DNA from: Theocolax elegans
Lineage: Eukaryota; Arthropoda; Insecta; Hymenoptera; Cerocephalidae
Assembly (NCBI GenBank): GCA_026168455.1
Contig: CM047426.1
Span: 88,873,986-88,937,985 of the forward strand
DNA: 64,000 bases
Direction: 5' to 3'
Of this stretch, positions 53,717 through 64,000 are shown piece by piece. The notes under the pieces were generated by a model, which was given only the letters and a program-made list of their open reading frames with translations, had not been told where the DNA came from and did not search any database. Numbering within the stretch: the stretch's first letter is position 1; each line of letters starts with the position of its first letter. The position numbers and the translations under genes are program-made.

Positions 53717-56700
53717 TTATTAGATTAGCTCCGTGTATATTAATTAAACCCTTCGAAGATTAGGAACTTGAATATGTTTAATGTATTCACAGATTTATTG
53801 TCATAATATACTCTCGGTCGACTAATATTTCTCTAGTCCAGTCAAAAATGTGACAAGTTAAAAAGAAAATGACCCAAAACATTTCAGAGGAAAAAATCTA
53901 TCCCCGTCTCTTCTTCTTTTTTCTCATACTCCGACACGCATGTATATATATGTGTGTGTGTGTGTGCGTGTGTGTGTTTCTTCGATCTTTTCTTCTAAGC
54001 AGGGTTCCCTGGTTTTGAAAAAGGTCCCAGATACACGTGAAAACATTTAGCATGTGCGACAGAAAAAGGATGTCCCCTCGATAACGAGGTACCGAGATTT
54101 CGTCAAGCTACCAAGACGTCGAAGAAACGCAACAAATGACGTCGCGAAAGAGAACCATCAGTTATTTTTTTCTTCCACTTTCCCGTGTGTCTAGAATCAC
54201 AGATGATAAAACCACAAGGTTAAATATATTTTTTTACCTTTTTATACCATGTGCAAATGAAAGTTATGAACAAAAAGTTTAGAAATTTATTATATAATAT
54301 ATTATCGAAAGTTTATTCAACGTATAAAAATCGTGCAAACTTCAGGTTTAATTTCAACAGTTTTATAAGCAGCTTTTATACTTTTCTCGTGTATACACAT
54401 AATGATATATATTTCACAAAACGCACTATTATAAAAACACTTGTATTACAAAAATTGTCATATCTAAAATTTGAAAATATTGTATCATAAGTTGCCAACA
54501 ATAGTACGATATTTTTGTAGCATATTTTATATTGTTTCATAAAATTTTAATTATACGTATTATAGGTAAGAGTGCAATTAATACTGGTGAGAAACAAAGT
54601 TAAAACTATTAGTTAATTTTCAGAAGTTCTAACGGTCACACCACAATAACTAATTAAAATTCCGTTCCGAAACAACAATAAATGACCAATAAATTACAGG
54701 AACAACGTCAATTTTTCGTAGACTCTCGAGGACACGTAAAGGCGTATATACATATATAATATATATAGACAGTGGGAAAAATAAAGAAATCCTGGAGAAA
54801 GTTTTAACGGTACGTCGCAAAAAAAGAGGGGTAATCTGCGCGAGCGCGCGATTTGCATCGTCAAAGTTAATTTTCCAACTGGCATTCGGGAAATGGTGGT
54901 ACGGGTTAATTAAGATTTTTTTTTCTCCTCGGAGCGTAAGTATAACGCAGTCCTCTAATGAAAGTTGTCCAACAATGTCGAACTGGAGGATCGACGCAAT
55001 AAAGGGGCAACAGGGAGTACACGGAGCTGACATTGCCTGCTTCTCCAGAACGTCGAAGGACATGACCTTAAATGCATTCGTCAAAGGCTCGTGTGAGACA
55101 CAGAGATGTATTCACTACATGACCCGATGCTGAACATGACGTCGCGGCAATAACCGAAGGTGTCGTGCTGATACTGATTACGCTCGTTGTTTCCAATCCG
55201 TTCAAGATGGATACGTTGATGTGTACACCAAATGTACCTACAACAACGACACTCGGGGAAGCTAAGTTATATTTAACATTAATTTTGATATTTTATTAAC
55301 ATCCGTTGCAAATGCGTAGATTGTTAAAAAAAAATGGTTTTATGGTGCTATCCGATATACTTAAACTTTTACGGTGACATTCAAAGAGTTGTAATTTGTT
55401 TTACAAAAATACTTGAATGTATTTAAAATTAATTTATAGAATGAAATTATAGATCAATTAAACGTTTTAAGTATACGGATGTATTATACATGTACGTTTT
55501 AGAAAATGTTTTTTGTTTTTTACTTAAAATATCAGATGAATATATAAAATAACTCAAATTTTTGACAAAAATAATCATTAAAAAGTTTATCATAAATTTT
55601 TCTGTATAAGTTACACGAAGAAACGAGCCGCACGCGAATCAATTGACCATCGAATATCCGTTAACGAGGCGAAACTTTTGGTCGACCAAGAGGGAGCGAG
55701 AGAGACGGAACGAAGCAAGGATGCTTACACGGTGGACACCTCGAGGCGACTCTGACGCAGCGTCGGCCCATTATCCGCTGGCTCCCTAATCGGATCGCGC
55801 GGCTCGAAACAGCGAGCTGCGTAAGTGGACCATAATCGCCAACTACTTAATCGCTTCTCGTCCGTGGCGCCTCGTCTCCTCCAGGGTGACTCGTCGCTAA
55901 TCTTCGCTCCGACGATCGATCGATGCGCTTCTCCCTTTTGTTAGGACTCGCATCAAGACGTGTGGTTTAACGCCATACGCGACAATTAATTCATATCCTA
56001 TACGCGTATATCTACTTTCAGCCACTGCAGTTTCGTACCGCTTTGATCGTTCGCATTCACCAAAATATCGAGTTTCGCAAAATTTCTTGAATTATTGATC
56101 GACCGAGAATGATTGTAAAAGAGATTTCCTGTCCACTATTTTTTTTATTCAATTTCATCTGATGGTGAGAGGAAAATTGTCGGGGTCAAACTTCGGTCGA
56201 AAGTTTTCGTACAAGTTTTGAGCGCGGTTACTTGACTCTATGTGTCAGCCCCTTAGGGCATGTATTTCTCTTTCCGTTTAATGGACTTGAAAATTTGAAT
56301 CTAAAAATTTTACGGGTCAGTGTTTATCAAGTTTAAAGTTTTAGAGTGCATATTAAAGAGCTTGAAAGTAGCATGCAATTGTCTAAAAAATATTGTGAAA
56401 AATACATGCGATTCGATCTAGCTTGACAATCTTCACTAATATACTAATTTATTTATTTTTATTTTTATTTTTTATTTTAAATACTCTTACTCAAACTATC
56501 TTTCATTTAGCTCTGTTAATTATTAAACAAATAAACAATTTAAACTTAAATGTACTATGAATTATTAAAGTATTATTATGAATAATGTGAGACATAAATA
56601 ATTTTATTCTACATTTAAGTATGTTTTATTAAGTGATTTGTAAGATTATAGTAATATTTGTGAGATCCCAGTTGAAAATAAATTCTTTTAATTCTTTGAA

Positions 56701-59700
56701 AAATTTTCATCATAACTTATAGAAATATATGTAATAGTCATTTTAAAACATCTATTTGTAAGTGTAATTGTAACAGTAATAATGTAAAGTTTACGAACTT
56801 CTTGATTCATAACTCAAACAAAAATATTTAACAATATTATGATAAAAAACGAAATATAACAATGTATATTACGTTTATTGAAATTATAATAATTTTCTCT
56901 TCTAATTATTATCTAAACAACTATGTAAATAGAAGTTCATCGGTCAATTTTTATGTTGCATTATTCTATATATAAAAAACTTAAACGAAAAAATATTTCT
57001 ATATATTAAATTTACTTGAAATCACTTTATTAAATTATCTCATTCATTAAAGAAACCGACCACACAGATATATCACGACAGATTCAGTATTCACAAGCGC
57101 AAACAATGGACCAATAAGTAATATAAACATCAATCATCGATAATGAAACCTATTGCTCTAAGTATAATCAAGTTAAGAGAGTTAAACCAAAAACCTGAAA
57201 AGCAAAAATCCATTTCCTCGATATTTGTTTCGCTATTTAAACAAAAATTGAAATATAAGAGACGTATAACCCCTGAAAAAATTGGTAATGAAATTCCAAC
57301 CCGTGTTCAACTCGAAATTCATCATTCAGGACGATTTCGCGGTGAGACGTTATTATTCTCTTGACCTTCTCGGGTATATCCGCCCACCTTGAAGCGGTCT
57401 TTCTTTCTTCATGCATAAAACATGACCCCACCGAAATTTCGCACGCTTTTGTCTCGAGACCCCTGTGTGTATATATATATATATGTATAAATAGCCCTTG
57501 TTCACATCAGCTGACCGCGACAGTCGTCTTGATTCATTAAGGAATCGCTGACGATGGGGATTGTAGGGGCGTTGATGTTCATCGATGTTGACTTGTATAC
57601 ATCGACGATTCTATTTTACGCGTCAACGGAAAATCGGATTTTCGAAGAGAAATTAGGTTTCGTATTACCAGACTCGTTTAGAAAATTTTCGGATTTATCT
57701 AATTATGCATCTTTGATATTTATACACTGAATTCTTCAGTTTTATTGTCGTAAAATAATGAAATAAATTGTACGCTATAAATTTTGTTAATATTCCAAAC
57801 TGGATTTTGAATCACGATAAATTTTATAACAAATCTTCAACAGTAAATCTGTAACAATGTAGAGTATGTAATGTAATACTACAATTAATAACGCTATATA
57901 GTAAAACTTATGGTAATTAAGAATCCAATATATTCGATATAATAAAACGAAAAGAATATCGAATACATTGAAATGTTGTATTAATTTAAACTTACCGAGT
58001 ATAATTTTATCTTATTTTTCTTCCTTGTAATTCATTATCTAACGACTTATCGATTTATATTCGCTTTGATGTACACTTATGATTTTTAAAAAATTATTTT
58101 TATATATTGAATGATATAAATGTATAGCTTAACTGATAAAAATGTTTGCTGCTCATTGCAAATAATTATTGTTCATGCATTATACAAACCTTTCTTTTTA
58201 ATGAATTTTTTAGCTCCACACATTTTGTATGCTCTCGTTATTTTAAAAGTTCACACCGAAGGTAATTGGATAAAAATATTTTTCCTAACATTTAACACCA
58301 CGTCACTTAGTCAATGGGATGTTTACATAGCGTGTCTAGCCACTGGTACCTTTACTTTAATGAAAATTTCAAAATTACCTTATAACAACATTATGCATAT
58401 GAGAAACAAAGTGTTTACTTTTAAATTACACATCTAAAATTGAAAATTACAAAAAATTAAAATTACATTTTAAAGATACATTTTGACACATTTATTTCTT
58501 GCAAATCATAAATTACATTTTTAAGATGTTACCTTAAATAACTCTTTTTTGCATCAGTGTACTTTACAAAATATGAAGTTTTTTAGAAATAAAAAAAAAT
58601 TTGGAATAAGTTTTGTAAAAAAATACTTATTTACAACTATATATCTTTGCCAAATTTACATATATTTAATTTAAATTCTTCATATACTTTGAAAAACTCG
58701 ATGGAAATTTTACATTTATTGTTAGTGTATAGGTGAATTTTGTCTAATATTTTGGATAATCTGATACATATATAGATATATAATCAATTTCAATGAAAGT
58801 TGGTACATAAAATAAATAAAAGAACATCACATTTCTTTTACAATCAAACTTTATACCATTCTGACACAATTTACCCTCAACAGTCCAATAAATAACATTA
58901 CCTCAGAACGAGTAATTGTTTTGTTCTAGAAAACGAAACGTACGTGAACAGCTTTCACATGCAGTACCGACGCGCTTCATAAATCTCATATATGCGAAAC
59001 CCTTGAAACAAAAATAAAAAAGAAACTGCCATTCAACGAGCAACATAAAAATCAAACCTCTAAAGTTTGTATATACATATATAGATTGTAAGAATATCAT
59101 GTAATTCCGCTTGATCTGACTTTTCTTTCAAAACAAAATATCTTGGCGTAATAATGTTGTAGCTTTTTTTTCAATCAGGTTCGTTTATACATACATACAT
59201 TTATACTCAAGACAAGTTTAATCGCGTGTGAGCGACAGTTCCGACGATTTTTTTTTTATTCACTTCTCTATACTTGTAACGTTCTCACGTTTTATCTACC
59301 ATCGGAAAAATCGTGGGAGGAAAAAGGAGTGTCAAAGTGAACTTCTTTACGTGAACGAACACGTGGACCACGACACAAGCGAAATCTCTTGCGTTAAGAA
59401 TGTATCGGTCTCGTACAAGTGTGTATATATATACACATGGAATCTGAGACTAAAATGACTCGAGACATAGGGAATTGTTTGACGGCACTGTGTCGTGATA
59501 TTATTACCGATGTATTTGTCTTTCCGAAATTGAATTTCTCTATCTTCTTTTATTCTAAACGACGTATACGGCAAGTGTTTTATTTCGAGTCCAAAATAAT
59601 TTATATTTTGAATTTATCAAAATCCCTGTATTACATACATAAGAACCTATTTATCATTAACCGCGATATAACTAATAATTATTTTAAAACGACCGAACAA

Positions 59701-62700
59701 TAAAATCTTTTCTCAAGAAATATCATCATTATCCATTATACTTCACAATAAAATCCGAAATACCAGAAGGTAAAAGCACACGAACGGATCGAAACTCGTA
59801 AACGAAGAAAATAATCGCATGATTTCAACCGGACGCTTGGTATACGTACGTATAACGGTCGGATTGACTTTTTGGGATGTTGCGACGAAGCACGTCTTAT
59901 ACGTATATGTGGAGAAGGGGGGAAGTACAACTTTTTCTTGCTGCAGAGAGGTGTCGGTATCCAACGCGTATTTTTGGATCCGACATTGACACGTACGTGT
60001 TCGAAACTGTTTTTCTTTTCTCATGGGTAAGGCAACGAAAAACTATAGTTTAGTAATTTTTGGTTTGAGCTTAATTGAGGGTTGGCTTTTAGTGTCGCTT
60101 AAGCGAGGTTGCCTTTAAGGAAGTGATGGGGTTTCGAAGAGAGGAAGTGGTAAGGAATTTTTAAACTTTTTGTTATCTTTTTCGGTGCGTGGTTGACACG
60201 TGGATACAATGGAGCGTTCTATTCTTAATGTGCACATGAATAATAAATACTGACTTGAGTGGATTGGAAACTTGATTTGTATAATTAATATAAATAACAT
60301 ATTTTACATTATTTTATTTAAAATAAAAGTACACAATTATTTTATGCCATATGAACAAAACCAACTGCGTCTTTTTGGAAAACATATATTATTTTAAAAA
60401 TCGATATTTATATATTTGAATACTCAAGTAATCTATTTGTATGAACACTATGCCATTCAATAATATTGCTTTTGAAAGTCGAAGAACAAGGACAATGAAT
60501 GCCGACAACCGCCAGTGTCCTTATTATTCTTCCTTATTGCATCTACTGTCAGCTATAGAATTCTCCTTCCTTCGTAGGAACTCTACTTTTCTCTTTGTCA
60601 ACCAATTTCTCAAAGAGTAAGAGAAAAGAAAAGGAAGGGAAAATGCACGAGATACAGAAAGTTGAGAAATAGCGGCACCCTGATAAATCGAACCTAGTGT
60701 CAGTTGTGCTCGTTAATAGATCTCGCGGCTCCCTTTGTGGATAATTCCCCTCAAGATTATCAAGGTACACAACAACACTCGCTGTCATTTTATTCTCTTT
60801 TTTTTCCCTCTCCGAGGAAAGGAAGATATTGTAAATTATAAATAAAAGGGAGCGAGACTTGTTTTGATAATACGCCCTCCAGTTAGAATCACGAATCAGG
60901 AATCACCGCTGTTCTTTTTCGAATGATACAGTGAAAATACTCTTTGACTTTACGATGTTCTTTTTTTAATTTAGAAAAGACGCAGTAATTGCGTATTTAT
61001 TTACCTTTGACAACTATAGAAAATATCAGAATTTACAGTTATGTAGGTATGGTGATTTTTCAAGCTGTGCATTACATTTTCTGCAGTTGTTGGATTTTCA
61101 CATTTTTTATAACATTTTTATACAAGCTTTGTAAAAATAAAAAAAATTTTAAGTTACTCGGTAAAACACATGTAAAAGCATAATTGTGTATAAAATAAAA
61201 ATTTACTTCAAAATAACCAAACTTTCTAACTGCTACTAATTGTATACGTTTTCCTACATTTATTACATAATTCACATTCTGTTTGAGAGCAAGATACATA
61301 TATGTATATTTAAATTTGCACTTTGAAATTTCAAACCATATTACACGTTACGCAATGCAATTGATGTTCGGCATTGATGTTCATAAATATTGAACATTAT
61401 AAAGTATGATAATAGACAGGAAAATATTTTCCAATGACAAACAAATAACCGTTTACATTTTGAAGCATATAAAAATGTTTATTTTATTACATCGTCATAT
61501 CGCATGAACGTGATACATTAAGCTTTCCATTTAATGAAATAAAATATAAAATTAGAAATATACATGCATGGTCAAATCTATATCCTTGTTAACTAAATAA
61601 TTAGGATTTATCTAAGATAATAAACACTAGTACACTCCCTTTACTATCTTTGGAAACAACAGTTAATATACTTTTTACTCCAAAAAGTAAAGTAAAACGA
61701 GAGTTTTAAAGTCTTAGTAAAGAATGTTTAGAAAAAAAGGAACGCCGTAATTTTTCATACTGACGAGGGTTCGCAAGTGCAATGTTCGTACTACACAAGT
61801 AAGTAACTGAACCACTGGACTTATGGTTCAGAAATCGATTGGTTCGGAAAACGGGACTTGTGAAAAGGCGTGAAACGAAGTCTAAAGAAAGAAGACGTGA
61901 CTAATGAAAAGCAGGAGGAGGGCAACAGCATCAGCACCACCAGAAGATAGCGAAGTAAGACTGTAGAAATGGCCAGGTATAGAAAATAAAATAGGACGTG
62001 TCAGATGGTGAACTGAGTACGAAAAAGTTGTATACGTACGTATGGAAGTATACAAAAGGTTGCATGAATATGTTACGCAAATTTGTACACTTGACGTCTG
62101 TTAAGAATCTTATGGTGGCAGAGTGTCGAATGACGCATTGAACAAAGTAAGCGAATTAATTTGATAATTACGATAAAGAACCGCATTGAATGTCAATAAT
62201 CCAACGTGATATCAAAGATGATGATAACAAATATTGAACAGATTACTGCATGCTCGCCTTTATAATTTTTTTATTCGATATTGACAATATCGATGTATCT
62301 TGTCATACGTTATGAAATACACTTGAAAAATTGTATTCACTCACAATAGCGTGTCCTATGAAATATTCATCATTCATCCATAATTATTATCGTTACATCG
62401 ACCGTAATTTTCGCAAGTTTTAATTATTACAGTACAAACAAACTAACAATGTATTTGAAAAAAAAATCTACAATAAACACGTGTAAAACGCCAATTTATC
62501 TTAAATATTCATACTTTCACTGATTCGTTAGTATAAACTATTACCTGTGAAACGTACTTTTCATATTTGTAATTCACACACGATCGCGAAATACACGATA
62601 CCGTTACACCGGTATACGAACTTTGTGTATATTAACGAAGTTACAATTAGGTTAAATTTCGCAGCTGCGCAAATGTTATTCTATACCAAAAATCTATACC

Positions 62701-62730
62701 CGCTTACAACTGTTTACTTTTCTTTCGATC
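53717..62730. other. Gene-free stretch
   Basis: No gene is recognised. It contains a TG microsatellite (53951-53977), a GC-richer island (55620-55960) and otherwise AT-rich sequence. The 144-codon minus-strand frame at 54650-55084 shows no domain. Confidence 0.45.
55620..55960. other. GC-richer island, function unknown
   Basis: About 340 bases rich in CpG within strongly AT-rich DNA, including the palindromic run CGATCGATCGATGCG near 55914. No coding pattern is seen. It is a candidate cis-regulatory region. Confidence 0.3.
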
Positions 62731-62731
62731 G

Positions 62732-62738
62732 TATATAT
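62732..62738 (+). promoter_or_regulatory. Possible TATA box of the serine protease homologue gene
   Basis: TATATAT lies 44 bases before the ATG at 62776. A start site about 30 bases downstream would give a very short leader, which is common in insect digestive protease genes. Such motifs are frequent in AT-rich DNA. Confidence 0.35.
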
Positions 62739-62775
62739 GCATTGTAATTTAACGAGCATTTCACCAGAACCAAAG

Positions 62776-63795
62776 ATGTCTTTGAAACTTGCGATTCTCG
62801 GTTGCTTCGTAGCGTTTGTTCATGCAGGTACAATCAAATAATTTACTATTATTATGTTTAATAAAATTTTTTACACAAAGAGATAAGATACAATTATGTT
62901 TACTCTTTTGTAATATTTGGGAAAAATTGAGCGGTGTCATTAAGTTGTACAGGTGTAACAGATTGTATTAATTTTGTATGTTTTTTTTCAGTCCCACAAC
63001 GAATACCTCGTATCGCTGGTGGAGTAGATGCAAAACCTGGCCAATTTCCTTATTACGTGAGTCTTTATCTTAAGGATTCAATTGAATACTTTCCAATTTC
63101 TCCTTGCGGCGGCACTATTTTGAATAATCAATGGATTCTTACGGCCGCTTATTGTCTCATTTCGGGAGTAGAACCTGAAGACATAATTATCAAAGCTGGT
63201 AATATTTTCTATAACAAATCGTCCGAAACAGAACAGACATCTGAAGTAATCGCAGCGTATATTCATCCTAAATATGACATGTAAGTATCAACCTTTCTTT
63301 ATTTCATGATGGATTGCTCTATTTTTTTATATCAACATTTACTAAATTTTATTGATACCTTATTATAATGTAAATTCTTTAAAATATAATTGCGCAAGAA
63401 ATAATGAATTATCGCGATGTAGACAGAGATTAAATGAAAATAATAGGTAAAATAACTAATGCAACATTTGCAGTCCTACTGGTCCGTACGATATTGCGCT
63501 GTTCAAACTTAAAAAACCATTGGAATTCAATGAATATGTATCACCGATTGATCTGCCACAAGCTGAAACTATCCCAACCGGTGTAGGCACAGTAACTGGT
63601 CTTGGTTCCCTCAAGAACATGTTGCACGTTCGAATGCCGGATACTCTACAAACTGTCACATTGCCAATCATCGATAACGACGAGTGCCAGAAAGTAATCA
63701 ACGATCAATTAGGTGAAATTGCGGCTGAATTAAATTTACTTGACGAGACGCGATTCTGCACTGGTGCTACAAAGAGCAATCAAGGCTACTGCTTG
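62776..63795 (+). CDS. Secreted chymotrypsin-like serine protease homologue, 3' end outside window
   Basis: Three exons join in phase: 62776-62827, 62992-63280 and 63474-63795 (221 codons so far), with GT-AG introns of 164 and 193 bases. Residues 1-17 form a signal peptide (MSLKLAILGCFVAFVHA). A short propeptide ends at Arg24, followed by IAGG (25-28) in place of the usual IVGG, so trypsin-like cleavage would free the chain. The S1 fold is clear: CGGTILNNQWILTAAYC, then PYDIALFKL with the catalytic Asp (codon 63490-63492), and FCTGATKSNQGYCL. The catalytic His codon is TAT, Tyr (63150-63152), one C-to-T change from His. The position matching chymotrypsin residue 189 is Gly, so trypsin-like specificity would not be expected. 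The Ser-bearing GDSGGP exon should follow a donor at 63796 but is not in the window. Likely a non-catalytic homologue or decaying copy, otherwise akin to gut or venom chymotrypsins. Confidence 0.85.
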
Positions 63796-63962
63796 GTAAT
63801 GTCTGCCGTATAACTTAATTTTTCTTTTTCCATTTTTGTCATTTAAATGATTTATTCGCGTTATTTTGACGTTTGACATTTCGAGATTGATTTTTCAAGT
63901 TTTTTTCCGAAATATTCTCTTGTGCTTTTTTTCTTTTTTTTTTCCTTTCTCGGAATGAACAG

Positions 63963-64000
63963 AGTGATAAAAGTGTCGCCATTCAACAAATTCATCCATT
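63963..64000 (+). other. Exon-like fragment after the third exon of the protease gene
   Basis: A pyrimidine-rich stretch and AACAG acceptor precede an open frame reading SDKSVAIQQIHP up to the window edge. It resembles the '-VIAAYIHPKYD' end of the second exon rather than the GDSGGP exon expected here. It could start a neighbouring tandem paralogue's exon or an alternative or misplaced exon, or be chance. The phase (0) is compatible with the third exon. Confidence 0.3.

Noticed and set aside
54650..55084. 144-codon minus-strand open frame
   Set aside because: No recognisable domain, no homologous pattern, and no promoter or splice context. Likely chance.

Overview
The window looks like AT-rich nuclear DNA of an insect. 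An aculeate hymenopteran such as an ant is my best guess, but nothing in the sequence fixes the species. The evidence is a secreted S1 protease-fold gene with short GT-AG introns, an intact Ty3/Gypsy retrotransposon, a MITE, a SINE, many dinucleotide microsatellites and long gene-free stretches. No bacterial features (operons, CRISPR, Shine-Dalgarno sites) are present.

Layout. At 1-1014 there are two small intronless genes on the + strand: a 210-codon protein of a type I associate with repeated genes in insect genomes, then a 96-codon OB-fold-like protein with its own TATA box. They are probably cargo of a mobile or virus-like element that extends left of the window. A GC-rich tandem satellite follows at 1345-1720. 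From about 1.7 to 37 kb I see no convincing gene. This stretch holds microsatellites, a diverged 178-bp tandem repeat, an AT hairpin, a foldback element and a 1.5-kb uninterrupted (TG)n array lying between two nearly identical 1.5-kb blocks. It also holds a minus-strand SINE with a 5S rRNA-like head and a 17-bp target-site duplication.

At 37224-43198 lies a complete, apparently very young Ty3/Gypsy LTR retrotransposon. It has two 486-bp LTRs that look identical, a 4-bp target-site duplication, a primer-binding site, a polypurine tract, gag and a full protease/RT/RNase H/integrase pol. Pol is in the -1 frame relative to gag. The overlap holds a GGGAAAC heptamer in the correct register, an 8-nt spacer and a predicted H-type pseudoknot: a complete programmed -1 frameshift signal.

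From 43.2 to 62.7 kb there is again no gene. The stretch contains a 412-bp near-perfect palindromic MITE with an 8-bp target-site duplication, and several GC-richer islands that could be regulatory. At 62776 a secreted chymotrypsin-like gene begins and runs off the right edge. Its catalytic His codon reads Tyr, so it is probably a non-catalytic serine protease homologue or a decaying copy.

The genes do not form a shared pathway. The window is mainly a record of mobile-element activity in a gene-poor region. The strongest observations are the frameshift signal, the (TG)n array with its duplicated flanks (possibly an assembly artefact), the MITE, the SINE and the His-to-Tyr change.
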